From assembly GCF_028621955.1 (NCBI RefSeq), contig NZ_CP117516.1:580001-644000 (forward strand): 64,000 bases of DNA, given 5' to 3'. A program made the translations under genes and the position numbers. The DNA comes from Erythrobacter sp. BLCC-B19. GTDB lineage: Bacteria; Pseudomonadota; Alphaproteobacteria; Sphingomonadales; Sphingomonadaceae. This document shows, piece after piece, positions 1 through 9,354 of the stretch (its first letter is position 1; every line of letters starts with the position of its first letter). Under the pieces are notes generated by a model, which saw only the letters and a list, made by a program, of their open reading frames with translations, had not been told where the DNA came from and made no database searches.

Positions 1-933
1 CTGGTGCTGGTGAACACCTACCTGATCCAGCTGTTCCGCCCATTGGACGTGCTCGGCTGGGTCTACCGCACCATCCGCCAGGGCCTGATCGACATGGCCG
101 AGATGTTCCGCCTGATCGACACCGATATCGAGGTGAAGGACAAGCCGGGCGCGCCTGCACTGATCGTGCATCGCCCCACGGTCGTGTTCGACAATGTCAC
201 CTTCGGCTATGATCCGGGGCGCACCATCCTCAACGGTCTCAGCTTTGAAGTGCCAGCGGGCAGCACCACGGCGATCGTCGGCCCATCGGGCGCGGGCAAG
301 AGCACCATCGGGCGGCTGTTGTTCCGCTTCTATGATCCCCTGTCCGGCCGCGTGCTGGTGGGGGGTGAGGATATTGCGGGCGTCACGCAAGAGAGTGTGC
401 GCGCGGCCATCGGCATCGTCCCGCAGGATTCGGTGCTGTTCAACGAGGATCTTGCCTACAACATCGCCTATGGCGCGGAGGGCGCGGATCAGGCCATGAT
501 CGAACAGGCCGCCCGCGATGCCGCGCTCACCCCGCTGATCGACCGCCTGCCCGATCGCTTCGCGACGATGGTGGGCGAACGCGGATTGAAATTGTCGGGC
601 GGGGAAAAGCAGCGCGTCGCCATCGCCCGCACCCTCGTCAAGAACCCGCCGATCCTGCTGCTCGACGAGGCGACCAGCGCGCTGGATACCCGCACCGAGC
701 AGGAAATCCTCGCCACCCTGCGCCGCATCGCCAAGGGGCGCACCACCATCGCCATCGCGCACCGGCTGTCGACCATTGCCGATGCCGACAACATTCTGGT
801 GCTCGATCACGGGCGATTGGCAGAAAACGGCGACCATGCGGCGCTGCTGAAGCACGGCGGGCTCTATGCCGAAATGTGGACACGGCAGGCGAGCGAACGA
901 CGCGACGAGATCGACGCCGAGGCGGCTGAATAA
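1..933 (+). CDS. ABC exporter, ATP-binding C-terminal part (Atm1/HMT1-like), partial
   Basis: The gene enters from the left edge with its reading frame open from base 1, so only the last 310 residues are seen. The visible part starts in the final transmembrane/coupling region (residues about 1-55) and continues into a complete nucleotide-binding domain. It shows a Walker A motif (GPSGAGKST, about residue 98), an ABC signature (LSGGEKQR, about 199) and Walker B followed by the D-loop (ILLLDEATSALD, about 217). The segment FRPLDVLGWVYRTIRQ before the domain is typical of mitochondrial Atm1-type exporters, which move glutathione-related or iron-sulfur-linked compounds across the inner membrane. 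Substrate assignment is by family only. The missing N-terminus would hold the remaining membrane helices. Confidence 0.88.
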   Translation: MVLVNTYLIQLFRPLDVLGWVYRTIRQGLIDMAEMFRLIDTDIEVKDKPGAPALIVHRPTVVFDNVTFGYDPGRTILNGLSFEVPAGSTTAIVGPSGAGKSTIGRLLFRFYDPLSGRVLVGGEDIAGVTQESVRAAIGIVPQDSVLFNEDLAYNIAYGAEGADQAMIEQAARDAALTPLIDRLPDRFATMVGERGLKLSGGEKQRVAIARTLVKNPPILLLDEATSALDTRTEQEILATLRRIAKGRTTIAIAHRLSTIADADNILVLDHGRLAENGDHAALLKHGGLYAEMWTRQASERRDEIDAEAAE

Positions 934-1020
934 CAGAGCATTGCCCCGCTGGCGGGCGCCCGTTACCTCTCCCCCATGCCCGCGCCGCGCGCGGTGCCCA
1001 TGGAGAGAGAACCCGTCACG

Positions 1021-2961
1021 ATGCGTCACCTTCGTCTGATTGCCCTTTTGCTCGCGACAACCGCCGTGTCGGCTGCCGCGCAAGAAGCCCCCGCACCCGC
1101 CCCCGCCGTCCCGATCCCCGCCGCGCTGACAGCCGAGCAAATGCCGCCGATCCCACTCGATCTGGCCGAGCGTGCCCGCCCCTATCTCGAAGCGCGCGGC
1201 GCGGGCTTTGCCGGATGGGATCCGAACACCCGCGCGGTGCTGATCTCGACCCGCTTTGCCAATACCAACCAGCTCCACCGCGTCGCCCAGCCGATGGGCG
1301 CACGCACCCAGATCAGCTTCGAGGCCGAGCCGGTGCGCGGCTCCTATGCGCCGAAGAAGGGCGACATCATCCTGGTGTCCAAGGATCGCGGCGGGGACGA
1401 ATACTTCCAGCTCCACACCCTCAAGGACGGCCGCCTCACCCTGCTGACCGACGGCAAGAGCCGCAACCAGATCAACGCGTGGAGCAGCGACGGCAGCCTG
1501 ATCGGGTTCAGTTCGACCCGCCGCAACGCGGTCGATTCCGACCTCTATGTGATGGACCCGCGCGATCCCGCCTCGGCGCGGATGGTGCATGAGAGCAAGG
1601 GCGGCGGCTGGGCCATCGCTGCCTTCTCGCCCGACAAGACCATCGCCTATGTCGCCGATTACCAATCGGTGCAGAATGCCGACCTCTACCGGCTCGATCT
1701 TGCCACCGGGGCGATGACCCCGATCGGCGACCCCAAGGCCGAAATCGCCTATACCGGCATGGAAGTCGCCCCCGACGGCACCGTGTGGGTGACGAGCGAC
1801 GAGGGCAGCGATTTCCAGCGGCTCGGGCGGCTTGACCCGGTGACGGGCAAATTCACCGCCGTCACCCGCGAGAAGTGGGACGTCGACGGGTTCGACCTGT
1901 CGGACGATGGCCGCACGATCGTCTATGAAGTGAACGAAGCCGGGTCTGACCGGATGCGGATCATGGATGTGGCGAGCGGCAAGGTCACCAGCGTCGATGC
2001 CCTGCCCGCAGGCCAGATCGGCGGGATCGAGATCGCGCCCTGGGGCGAAATCGGCTTCAGCTTCTCCAGCGCCAAAAGCGCGGCGGATGTGTGGAGCCTC
2101 GACCCCAAGACCATGCAACTGACCCGCTGGACGCAGAGCGAGACCGGCGGGCTCGACCCGCAGGTGAATGTCGAACCGCGCATCGTTACCACCAAAAGCT
2201 TTGACGGGCTGGAGGTCTCGGGCCTGCTCTACCTGCCCGATCCGGCGAAGTTCCCGGGCAAGCGTCCGCTGATCGTCTCGGTCCATGGCGGGCCGGAAGG
2301 GCAGAGTGTCGCCGGGTTCATGGGGCGCAACAACTACTTCCTCAACGAACTCGGTATCGGCGTGTTCTACCCCAATGTCCGCGGCTCGACCGGGTTCGGC
2401 AAGACCTTCGTCAGCTTGGACAACGGCCCCTTCAAGCGCGAGGATTCGGTGCGCGACATGGAAGCGCTGATCGACGCGGCGGCCAAGGATGCCGGCGTTG
2501 ACCCCGCCAAGATCGGCCTCACCGGCGGATCATACGGCGGCTATATGTGCTATGCCGCCGCGGTGCAGCTGAAGGCGAAGCTCGCCGCGACGCAGTGCAC
2601 CGTCGCGATCAGCAACTTCGTCAGCTTTCTCGAAAACACCAACCCCTACCGGCAGGACCTGCGGCGGGTGGAATATGGCGACGAGCGTGATCCGGCCCAG
2701 CGCGCCAAGCTCACCGAAATCAGCCCGCTGACCCGCGTGGGCGAGATCACCAAGCCGATGTTCGTCATCACCGGGGCGAACGATCCGCGCGTGCCCAAGT
2801 CCGAAGCCGACCAGATGGTCGCCGCGATCCGCAAGAACGGCGGCGAGGCATGGCATCTGGTCGCCGCGGACGAAGGCCACGGCTTCGCCAAGAAGGCAAA
2901 CGCAGACTACGCCTTCCTCGCGCAGCTAGTGTTCTGGAAGCGGCACCTGCTGGAGGAATAA
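1021..2961 (+). CDS. S9 family serine peptidase (prolyl oligopeptidase-like), secreted
   Basis: The 646-residue protein has an N-terminal signal peptide (MRHLRLIALLLATTAVSAAAQ), then a beta-propeller region with repeated WD40/TolB-like blades (about residues 80-380), then an alpha/beta hydrolase domain. The catalytic triad can be read as Ser504 in GGSYGG, Asp588 in ANDPRVP and His620 in DEGHGF. Start 1021 is preferred over the in-frame ATG at 976 because GGAGAGAGA sits about ten bases upstream and the signal peptide then begins at once. Such enzymes cleave short peptides, often after proline, and this one probably acts in the periplasm. It appears to stand alone and converges on the minus-strand gene ending at 2962. 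Confidence 0.92.
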   Translation: MRHLRLIALLLATTAVSAAAQEAPAPAPAVPIPAALTAEQMPPIPLDLAERARPYLEARGAGFAGWDPNTRAVLISTRFANTNQLHRVAQPMGARTQISFEAEPVRGSYAPKKGDIILVSKDRGGDEYFQLHTLKDGRLTLLTDGKSRNQINAWSSDGSLIGFSSTRRNAVDSDLYVMDPRDPASARMVHESKGGGWAIAAFSPDKTIAYVADYQSVQNADLYRLDLATGAMTPIGDPKAEIAYTGMEVAPDGTVWVTSDEGSDFQRLGRLDPVTGKFTAVTREKWDVDGFDLSDDGRTIVYEVNEAGSDRMRIMDVASGKVTSVDALPAGQIGGIEIAPWGEIGFSFSSAKSAADVWSLDPKTMQLTRWTQSETGGLDPQVNVEPRIVTTKSFDGLEVSGLLYLPDPAKFPGKRPLIVSVHGGPEGQSVAGFMGRNNYFLNELGIGVFYPNVRGSTGFGKTFVSLDNGPFKREDSVRDMEALIDAAAKDAGVDPAKIGLTGGSYGGYMCYAAAVQLKAKLAATQCTVAISNFVSFLENTNPYRQDLRRVEYGDERDPAQRAKLTEISPLTRVGEITKPMFVITGANDPRVPKSEADQMVAAIRKNGGEAWHLVAADEGHGFAKKANADYAFLAQLVFWKRHLLEE

Positions 2962-3336
2962 TCACCCAACCTGCGAGAGGCGCTGGAGAACATCCAGCGC
3001 CTCTCCGCGCCGCGCCCACGGCACGAACAGGTGATCGTGGTGGAAGCCTGCCACGACATTGCAGGCAATCCCCTGCGCGGCGAGCGCGCCTGCCACCGCC
3101 GCGGTGAGCCCCACGCCATCCAATGCGGAGTGCACCATCAGCGTGATGCGGGCGAAAGCGCCGCCATCCTGCGGCAGAATCGCGGTGGTGCCCTCGTCCT
3201 CGCGGATCAGCGCGAAGGCGTCAGCGGGCGGCTCGCCATCGACCACCACAAACGCCCACCGCTGCGCGTCCAGCACAGGCGCCATGCCCGCCAGCATCCC
3301 CGCAAGGTCGCTGACCGGGCCTGCGCCGCCGGTCAC
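2962..3336 (-). CDS. ACT domain-containing protein (DUF2241-like)
   Basis: This 124-residue protein has the ACT-like two-part layout of the COG3602/DUF2241 group, with [23 protein letters not shown] followed by a second segment around [25 protein letters not shown] and a histidine-rich [11 protein letters not shown] folds usually bind small ligands such as amino acids; the ligand and role here are unknown. The GTG start overlaps the hslU stop codon (GTGA), so translation is probably coupled to hslU and the gene is the last of the hslV-hslU transcript. Whether it has any functional tie to the protease is not shown by the sequence. Confidence 0.8.
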   Translation of the reverse strand: MTGGAGPVSDLAGMLAGMAPVLDAQRWAFVVVDGEPPADAFALIREDEGTTAILPQDGGAFARITLMVHSALDGVGLTAAVAGALAAQGIACNVVAGFHHDHLFVPWARRGEALDVLQRLSQVG

Positions 3337-4631
3337 AGGATGTACTTGCTGAGGTCGGTGTTCCCCGCCAGCCCGGCGAGGCGCTGCTTCACATAGGCGG
3401 CATCAATGGTGATCGTCTCGCCGACATGATCCTCGGCCTCGAAGCTGATCTCCTCCAGCAGCCGCTCCATCACCGTCTGCAAGCGCCGCGCGCCGATATT
3501 CTCGACCGTGCCGTTTACCTGCGCGGCGATGCGGGCGATCTCGGGGATCGCATCATCGGCAAAGTCGAGCGTCACCTGCTCCGTCCCCAACAGCGCCTTG
3601 TATTGCGCCACTAGGTTGGCGCGGGTTTCGCTGAGGATGCGGACGAAATCCGCTTCGGTTAGCGCGCGCAGTTCGACCCGGATCGGCAGGCGGCCCTGAA
3701 GCTCGGGCAGCATATCGCTCGGCTTGGCGACATGGAACGCGCCGCTGGCGATGAACAGCACGTGATCGGTCTTCATCGGGCCATATTTGGTGGCGACCGT
3801 GGTGCCCTCGATCAGCGGGAGAAGGTCGCGCTGCACGCCCTCGCGGCTGACGCTCCCGCCGCGCACGTCGCTGACCGCGATCTTGTCGATCTCGTCGAGG
3901 AACACGATCCCGTTGGTCTCGGCGTTTGCAAGCGCAGCGCGCGCGACATCGTCCTGATCGAGGCGCTTGTCGGCCTCTTCATCGACGAGCCTGTCCCACG
4001 CATTGGGCACGCGCAGCTTCTGGCGGCGGGTGTTTTTCCGGCCCAGCGCCTTGCCCATCATGTCGCTGAGGTCGATCATGCCGATCTGCCCGCCCATCTG
4101 CCCCATGTCGAAGGGGGTGGCAGGGGTGTCGCGCACCTCGATCTCGACCTCGACATCGTTCATCGCGTTCTGGACGATGCGCTGGCGGAAGCTTTCGCGG
4201 GTGGCTTCCGAGGCGTTCTCGCCCACCAGCGCGTTGAGCAGCCGGTCCATCGCGGCGGCGCTGGCAGCCTCGCGCACTTTCTCCCGGCGACGTTCCTTTT
4301 CCAGCCGGATCGCTTCTTCCACCAGATCACGCGCGATCTGTTCGACATCGCGGCCGACATAGCCGACCTCGGTGAACTTGGTCGCCTCGACCTTGATGAA
4401 GGGGGCTTCGGCGAGCTTGGCAAGCCTGCGGCTGATCTCGGTCTTGCCGCAGCCCGTGGGGCCGATCATCAGGATGTTCTTGGGCGTCACCTCATCGCGC
4501 AGATCCGCGCCCAGCCGCTGCCGCCGCCAGCGATTGCGCAGCGCCACCGCAACCGCGCGCTTGGCCTCGGCCTGACCGATAATGTGTTCGTCCAATGCGG
4601 CGACAATCGCCTTGGGGGTGAGGTTGTCCAT
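3333..4631 (-). CDS. hslU: ATP-dependent protease ATPase subunit HslU
   Basis: HslU is the AAA+ unfoldase that feeds substrates to the HslV peptidase in the cytoplasm. The 432-residue protein begins [20 protein letters not shown], has Walker A GPTGCGKT at residues 57-64, Walker B with VFLDEIDKI, and the C-terminal SKYIL tail that docks into HslV. The frame is open upstream to 4727, but those extra residues come from the REP-like hairpin and do not match the family, so the ATG at 4629-4631 is the right start. It lies 118 bases downstream of hslV and overlaps the ACT-domain gene by a GTGA. Confidence 0.97.
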   Translation of the reverse strand: MDNLTPKAIVAALDEHIIGQAEAKRAVAVALRNRWRRQRLGADLRDEVTPKNILMIGPTGCGKTEISRRLAKLAEAPFIKVEATKFTEVGYVGRDVEQIARDLVEEAIRLEKERRREKVREAASAAAMDRLLNALVGENASEATRESFRQRIVQNAMNDVEVEIEVRDTPATPFDMGQMGGQIGMIDLSDMMGKALGRKNTRRQKLRVPNAWDRLVDEEADKRLDQDDVARAALANAETNGIVFLDEIDKIAVSDVRGGSVSREGVQRDLLPLIEGTTVATKYGPMKTDHVLFIASGAFHVAKPSDMLPELQGRLPIRVELRALTEADFVRILSETRANLVAQYKALLGTEQVTLDFADDAIPEIARIAAQVNGTVENIGARRLQTVMERLLEEISFEAEDHVGETITIDAAYVKQRLAGLAGNTDLSKYIL

Positions 4632-4654
4632 GAGAGCCTGATCCGAGATAAATC

Positions 4655-4741
4655 CGTTCGTGCTGAGCTTGTCGAAGCACCGTCTTGCTTCAGCACCGTC
4701 GGCCATAGAAGTGCAGCCCTTCGACAAGCTCAGGGCGAACG
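4655..4741. repeat. REP-like inverted repeat between hslV and hslU
   Basis: Left arm 4655-4680 and right arm 4711-4741 are inverted copies sharing the core TTCGACAAGCTCAG, with a spacer of about 30 bases. The arms end in matching CGTTCG and CGAACG. In RNA this would fold into a long hairpin in the hslV-hslU intercistronic space. I recall this core as a common dispersed intergenic repeat in sphingomonad genomes, but cannot search for copies. Such elements often stabilise the upstream message or lower read-through. Confidence 0.75.
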
Positions 4742-4749
4742 GGAGAAAA

Positions 4750-5307
4750 TCAAACCGTTTCCACGGTCAGATTGCCATTGGTGAAGACGCAGATGTCGGC
4801 CGCGACCGCCATCGCCTTGCGGGCAATTGTCTCGGCATCGGCCTCGTAATCGGCGAGCGCGCGGGCGGCGGCGAGCGCGAAATTGCCGCCAGAGCCAATC
4901 GCGGCAATATCGCCGATGGGTTCGAGCACATCGCCATTACCGGTCAGCACCAGCAGCGTGTCCTTGTCGGCGACAATCATCAGCGCTTCGAGGTTGCGCA
5001 GGTATTTGTCGGTGCGCCAGTCCTTGGCGAGTTCGACCGAGGCACGCATCAGCTGGCCGGAATATTGCTCCAGCTTCTTCTCCAGCCGCTCGAACAGGGT
5101 GAAAGCATCGGCGGTCGCGCCGGCAAAGCCCGCGATGACGCTGCCATCGCCGATGCGGCGCACCTTGCGGGCGTTGGGCTTCATCACGGTGTTGCCCATG
5201 CTCACCTGCCCGTCACCCGCGATGACGGTGGTGCCATTGCGCCGGACGCCGATGATGGTGGTGCCGTGCCACTGCACGAGGCCGTGGGCCGAAGGATCGT
5301 GTGTCAT
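4750..5307 (-). CDS. hslV: ATP-dependent protease subunit HslV
   Basis: HslV is the threonine-protease core that forms a double hexameric ring with HslU. The 185-residue protein matches the family throughout ([76 protein letters not shown]). The nucleophile is expected to be Thr16, directly after Gly15, so this protein carries a 15-residue propeptide that must be removed, longer than the single Met of the E. coli enzyme. It is the first gene of the hslV-hslU-ACT unit. Confidence 0.97.
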   Translation of the reverse strand: MTHDPSAHGLVQWHGTTIIGVRRNGTTVIAGDGQVSMGNTVMKPNARKVRRIGDGSVIAGFAGATADAFTLFERLEKKLEQYSGQLMRASVELAKDWRTDKYLRNLEALMIVADKDTLLVLTGNGDVLEPIGDIAAIGSGGNFALAAARALADYEADAETIARKAMAVAADICVFTNGNLTVETV

Positions 5308-5367
5308 GCGGCCAGATATGGCGCGCGCCTGCTCAGGATCAAGGCAGGCAGGCGCAAGGCAGCGCCG

Positions 5368-5871
5368 TTACTGGCCGCCCGGTCCGCCGCCGACGCCCGC
5401 ACCGCCGACCTGGCCGATATTGCCAAACAGGTCTTCGAGGAACCCGCGCTCACGACCCAGAGTCGGGGTCTTGTCGCCGTTGGGGTCGAGATAGACGACC
5501 TTGTCCACCCCGCTGCGGGTAACCTGCGTCACCTTGCCCGTCGCATCGAACTGCACCGCCAGCACCGCGTGTTCGCGGATGCGCGGACGGCTGAAGGGGC
5601 GCTGGCCGGTGATCGAGGAGACGTAGTACCAGGTCGGGGTGCCGAACTGGCTGGTAAAGGTCGGGCGGCCCAAGGTGCCTTCAACCGATTGCTGGTTGTC
5701 GATCTTGGGCTGGATCGCGGCGGTGAGCACCGGATCATCAATATAGCCACGCGATTCCCGGATCGCGCTGCACCCCGGCAGGGCCACCGCAGCCCCTGCC
5801 AGCAGCAGGGCAAGCCGCGCCTTGCGCCATGCCGATTGGCCCGCGCCGGTGCCGTTCATTTCCGCGTTCAT
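5368..5871 (-). CDS. bamE: Outer-membrane assembly lipoprotein BamE (SmpA/OmlA family)
   Basis: The protein has a lipoprotein signal ending in the lipobox LPGC, then a single SmpA/OmlA domain (IDNQQSVEGTLGRPTFTSQFGTPTWYYVSSI, VAVQFD-like strand, VTRSGVDKVVYLDPNGD). BamE is a small accessory lipoprotein of the BAM complex that inserts beta-barrel proteins into the outer membrane. The glycine-rich C-terminus is not part of the domain. Start choice is uncertain: the ATG at 5871 gives a 167-residue precursor with a lipoprotein signal of normal length, whereas the GTG at 5919 has a better Shine-Dalgarno (AAGGGA) but a long leader. It is transcribed away from the chaperone gene at 6126. Confidence 0.88.
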   Translation of the reverse strand: MNAEMNGTGAGQSAWRKARLALLLAGAAVALPGCSAIRESRGYIDDPVLTAAIQPKIDNQQSVEGTLGRPTFTSQFGTPTWYYVSSITGQRPFSRPRIREHAVLAVQFDATGKVTQVTRSGVDKVVYLDPNGDKTPTLGRERGFLEDLFGNIGQVGGAGVGGGPGGQ

Positions 5872-6125
5872 CTGCACCAACCGTTCAATCCCGTCATGCA
5901 TCCGCGCCGCATGGCGCACTTGTCCCTTGGGCGAGGTGCTTTAAGGGGCTAGGCGCAAGCTTGCAACGCACCATATGGCTCTTGCGGTGGCCCGTCCCGG
6001 TTGAATGACGCTTGAACGCATCCGCTTGTCGTGCGTTGTCGTAGCATCGACGCCTGTTGCGCAGTCATTGCCCGCCCGTAACCAGTCCGTTATCGCTGAA
6101 ATCGCATGAAAGGCTCCCGTTTCCC

Positions 6126-6653
6126 ATGTCCTTCCTCTCCCGCCTGCTCGGAACCGCTCCTGACCCGCGCGAAAGCGTGCGGCCGCTGTGGCACCGCGTG
6201 ATCGAGCTGGCGCGCGATCCCGATTACTTCACGCAGGCAGGGGTGGCGGATTCGATTGCGGGCCGGTTCGACATGATCACCGCCGTGTTGAGCGCGGTGA
6301 TGGTGCGGGTGGAAGCCTCTGATATGCGCGCAGAAAGTGCGCTTCTGGCCGAATTGTTCGTCGAGGATATGGACGGCCAGCTGCGCGAATTCGGGGTCAA
6401 TGACGTGGTCGTGGGCAAGCGCATCGGCAAGCTGATGAGCGTGCTCGGGGGCCGCTTGGGCGCCTATCGCAGCGCCTTCAACGGCGGCGATCTCGACAAG
6501 TTGACCGCTGCGGTGCAGCGCAATGTGACCTTCGCCGAAGGCATCGACGAAGCCGCCGCCGCGCGCGCCGTGGCAGAGAAATTGCTCAAGCTTTTCGAAA
6601 GGTTGGGCCGTTTCTCCGATGCGGAAATGCTGAAAGCGAGCGCGATCTGGTGA
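6126..6653 (+). CDS. Ubiquinol-cytochrome c chaperone family protein
   Basis: This 175-residue protein belongs to the CBP3-like family (Ubiq_cyt_C_chap). Typical stretches are PLWHRVIELARDPDYFTQAGVADSIAGRFDMITAVLSAVMVR, LFVEDMDGQLREFGVNDVVVGKRIGKLM and GGRLGAYRSAF. Members help assemble the cytochrome bc1 complex. The ATG at 6126 is chosen because the family N-terminus begins there. The gene overlaps the following DUF177 gene by a GTGA, a pairing that I recall as frequent in sphingomonads. Confidence 0.88.
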   Translation: MSFLSRLLGTAPDPRESVRPLWHRVIELARDPDYFTQAGVADSIAGRFDMITAVLSAVMVRVEASDMRAESALLAELFVEDMDGQLREFGVNDVVVGKRIGKLMSVLGGRLGAYRSAFNGGDLDKLTAAVQRNVTFAEGIDEAAAARAVAEKLLKLFERLGRFSDAEMLKASAIW

Positions 6654-7183
6654 CCGCCCCCCTGCCCCCTTCCGAACTCACCCGGATGATCAAGACCCGC
6701 CCCCTGCCGGGCGAGATGGTGGTGATCGAGGCGACGGCTGAGGAACGCGCGGCGCTGGCGGCGCGGTTCGCGCTGGGCGCAGTGGATCAGCTGCGGGCCG
6801 AGGTCGCACTCGAACAGCGCCCCCGCGCGATCCGAGCCACCGGGCGGCTGCGCGCAGCGATCATGCAGCCCTGCGCGATCAGCGGGGAGGATTTTCCGGT
6901 GACCATCGACGAGGCCATAGACCTCAGGTTTATCGAGGAAAACCAGCGCCCTGCAACCGGGGATGAGGAAATCGAGCTCGATGCCGACGATTGCGACGAG
7001 ATCGAATATGCAGGCGAAATGTTCGATCTGGGCGAAGCGGTGGCGCAGACGCTGGGCCTTGCGATCGATCCCTATGCCGAAGGGCCGAATGCCGATGCCG
7101 CGAGGCTGGCTGCAGGGATTGTGCAGGAGGGCGAACAGGACGGCCCGCTCGCCGCGCTGCTCGCCGGGTTGAAGCGCGACTAA
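6650..7183 (+). CDS. DUF177 / YceD-family protein
   Basis: This 177-residue acidic protein matches the DUF177 (YceD) family, with MQPCAISGEDFPVTIDEAIDLRF, the acidic run EIELDADDCDEIEYAGEMFDLGEAVAQTLGLAIDPY and a C-terminal LAALLAGLK. The family is linked to 23S rRNA accumulation in E. coli and plants. In many bacteria it precedes rpmF, but here it follows the bc1 chaperone gene, whose stop overlaps its GTG start. Confidence 0.88.
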   Translation: MTAPLPPSELTRMIKTRPLPGEMVVIEATAEERAALAARFALGAVDQLRAEVALEQRPRAIRATGRLRAAIMQPCAISGEDFPVTIDEAIDLRFIEENQRPATGDEEIELDADDCDEIEYAGEMFDLGEAVAQTLGLAIDPYAEGPNADAARLAAGIVQEGEQDGPLAALLAGLKRD

Positions 7184-7277
7184 GCCCCGCGCCTATCCCG
7201 AGCCTTTGCCGTATCTGGCGTTAAGCGGCCCCATGCCAAACGCCGCGCACCCCCTGCGTTCATTGTCGGAGCGTCCC

Positions 7278-7946
7278 ATGCCTGCGCCGCGCTTGCTGCC
7301 TGTGCCCCTCGTTATCCTTCTCGCCGCCGCTCCGGCCGCTGCGGAGGAGGATGGGAACATCTGGCTCGGCCAGTTCGCGACCATCAATGCAAGCGAGGCG
7401 GTCTTCGTCCGCGCTGAGGCGCAGCAGCGCTTCACACAGGATGCCGAGCGTCTCGGCCAGTTGTTGTTGCGCGGGCTGGTTGGGTACCGGATCAGCGACA
7501 AGGCCAGCATCGGGGCGGGCTATGCCTATGTGATGACCGATCCGGTGGGGCCGGCGAAGCTTAACGAGGATCGGGTCTATCAGGAGCTCAATCTGCGCCT
7601 GATTGAAAGCGAGGGCGGCACCACGCTCGATTCGCGCACGCGGCTCGAATGGCGCAGCTTTCGCGAGCGTCCCGACAGCGCATGGCGGCTGCGACAGTTC
7701 GTCCAGCTGCGCGTGCCGGTGAGCGAGAACAACAAGATCGTCGCCTTCACCGAGCCCTTCATCGACCTTGACGATGGCACGGTGCAGCGCGGGGGGCTGT
7801 CGGTGTGGCGCAATTTCGTCGGGGTCTCGATCCCGCTGACGAAAGGCGTGGAGGTGGTGCCGGGCTATCTCAACCAGCAGGTTTTCCGCGATGGCGAAGA
7901 CCGCAGCGACCATGTCGCCAACGTCAATTTGTTCATGACCTTCTAG
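7278..7946 (+). CDS. DUF2490 family outer-membrane-like protein
   Basis: The 222-residue protein has a signal peptide (MPAPRLLPVPLVILLAAAPAAAEE) followed by alternating beta-strand segments and a terminal Phe (NVNLFMTF), consistent with a small outer-membrane beta-barrel. It resembles DUF2490 proteins (WLGQFATINAS, LGQLLLRGLVGYRISDKASIGAGYAYV, RLEWRSFRERPDSAWRLRQFVQLRVPV). No function is established. The ATG at 7278 is chosen because GGAGCG lies upstream and the signal peptide follows directly. It converges on ssb. Confidence 0.78.
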   Translation: MPAPRLLPVPLVILLAAAPAAAEEDGNIWLGQFATINASEAVFVRAEAQQRFTQDAERLGQLLLRGLVGYRISDKASIGAGYAYVMTDPVGPAKLNEDRVYQELNLRLIESEGGTTLDSRTRLEWRSFRERPDSAWRLRQFVQLRVPVSENNKIVAFTEPFIDLDDGTVQRGGLSVWRNFVGVSIPLTKGVEVVPGYLNQQVFRDGEDRSDHVANVNLFMTF

Positions 7947-7965
7947 CCCGGCACGAGGTCCGGGC
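7946..7965. terminator. Possible short hairpin between convergent genes
   Basis: A six-base stem (GCCCGG with CCGGGC, eight-base loop) begins at the stop codon of the DUF2490 gene and lies in the 45-base gap before the ssb stop. It has no U tract, so it is only a weak candidate for a shared terminator. Confidence 0.3.
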
Positions 7966-7991
7966 CGATGGCGCGGTCACCCGCCCCCCGA

Positions 7992-8525
7992 TCAGAACGG
8001 GATGTCGTCGTCGAGATCGTCGTAGCCGCCGCCAGCCGAAGCCCCGCCGCCACCAAAGCCGCCGCCGCCTGACGAACCGCCGCCCTGATCCCAGCCGCCG
8101 CCACCGCCGCCGTAGCTGCCGCCGCCCGAGCGACCGCCGCCGCCGCCCATGCCGCCGCCGCCCGAACCGCCGCCCGGGCCGTCAAGCATGGTCAGCGTGC
8201 CGCCCATGCCCTGGATCACGACTTCGGTCGAATAGCGATCCTGCCCGTTCTGGTCCTGCCACTTGCGGGTCTGGAGCTTGCCCTCGACAAAGACCTTGCT
8301 GCCCTTCTTCAAGTAACGCTCGACCACGCCGACGAGGCCTTCGGAGAAGATCGCGACGGTGTGCCACTCGGTCTTTTCCTTGCGCTCGCCCGTCTGGCGG
8401 TCCTTCCACTGTTCGGACGTCGCAATGCGCAGGTTGGCGACCTTGCCGCCATTGCCGAAGGTGCGGATTTCCGGGTCGGCGCCCAGATTACCGATCAGCA
8501 TGACCTTGTTGAGCGAACCCGCCAT
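7992..8525 (-). CDS. ssb: Single-stranded DNA-binding protein
   Basis: The 177-residue protein begins [21 protein letters not shown], carries one OB-fold (about residues 1-110, including [10 protein letters not shown] and [30 protein letters not shown] written here in parts), then a very glycine-rich flexible linker, and ends in the acidic tip DDDIPF that recruits replication and repair partners. The start at 8525 is set by the family N-terminus and a GGGAAGGG upstream; the open frame extends to 8594 without homology. Confidence 0.97.
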   Translation of the reverse strand: MAGSLNKVMLIGNLGADPEIRTFGNGGKVANLRIATSEQWKDRQTGERKEKTEWHTVAIFSEGLVGVVERYLKKGSKVFVEGKLQTRKWQDQNGQDRYSTEVVIQGMGGTLTMLDGPGGGSGGGGMGGGGGRSGGGSYGGGGGGWDQGGGSSGGGGFGGGGASAGGGYDDLDDDIPF

Positions 8526-8690
8526 CGAAATACCCTTCCCGTCAATGTCTTGATCCCCGGGCGCCAAGATGCGCCGCGAATCCGAGTCGGGCAATAGGCC
8601 AGAGCGGCTGCGGGCGCGAGGCGCGGCCTAGGTGTAATCACCAGTTCGGACGCGTCTTTTGTCGCCAAGCGCTCCGCTGGCCGAGGCCAA

Positions 8691-9353
8691 CTACCGCGCC
8701 GGGTAGCGCAGCCTTCCGAGAAAACGCGTCAGGCTCGGCAGTTCGCGGTCCTTGTTCAGGAACTGCGCTTTCACCTTCTCGAACCTCATCACCCCGTCGA
8801 TCCGGCGGTCGAGGAAGGCATAGGTGTCGGCCTTGCCCTCGCTGTCGTCGTTGACGAACACCGCCAGCGTCGCCGAGTAGATTCCCGCGAGGATCGCGCG
8901 CTTGGTGTAGTGGTTGTAATCGGTCGCGGTGTCGCCTGCGAGCCGCCACATGATGTCGGCCGAATGCCAGCCGAGCTTCAGCGACCGCGCTGCGTTCTGC
9001 GGCTGAGCCATGATCGCCAGCGCGCGGCGCACTGCCTCGTCGATATGCGACACAGCCTCCAGCCGGAAAGCAACCAGCGTGCGGATGCGCTCGCGGATCT
9101 TGAGCGTCGCCAGACGCTCGGCCGGCCATTCGGCTTCCATCGCCTGATCGACCGAAGCGATCCACGCCTCGATCATGTCCATCGGCTTGGCACCCGGAAA
9201 GGCGAGCTTTGCCACATCGACATCGGCGCCCGCCATTTCGGCAGCGGCGATCAGCGCGGTTGCGTTCCAGCCATCGAAAATGGCCGAGGCGGCAATATCA
9301 GGCGCAAGCGCGATACGCAGTTCGTCGAGCGTGAGGTCAGAAAAGTCGGTCAT
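8691..9353 (-). CDS. COQ9 family protein (ubiquinone biosynthesis)
   Basis: The 220-residue protein matches COQ9/RpsU-divergent-region proteins: LTLDELRIALAPDIAASAIFDGW at the N-terminus, then RERIRTLVAFRLEA, LGWHSADIMWRLAGDTATDYNHYTKR and LAGIYSATLAVFVNDDSEG. COQ9 binds lipid and presents substrate to the COQ7 hydroxylase in ubiquinone synthesis. The start codon lies one base downstream of the stop of the ankyrin gene, so the two are cotranscribed. Confidence 0.92.
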   Translation of the reverse strand: MTDFSDLTLDELRIALAPDIAASAIFDGWNATALIAAAEMAGADVDVAKLAFPGAKPMDMIEAWIASVDQAMEAEWPAERLATLKIRERIRTLVAFRLEAVSHIDEAVRRALAIMAQPQNAARSLKLGWHSADIMWRLAGDTATDYNHYTKRAILAGIYSATLAVFVNDDSEGKADTYAFLDRRIDGVMRFEKVKAQFLNKDRELPSLTRFLGRLRYPAR

Positions 9354-9354
9354 G

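Noticed and set aside
8000..8200. GGC/GGT-rich tract resembling a tandem repeat
   Set aside because: It is the glycine-rich linker of the single-stranded DNA-binding protein and needs no separate repeat annotation.
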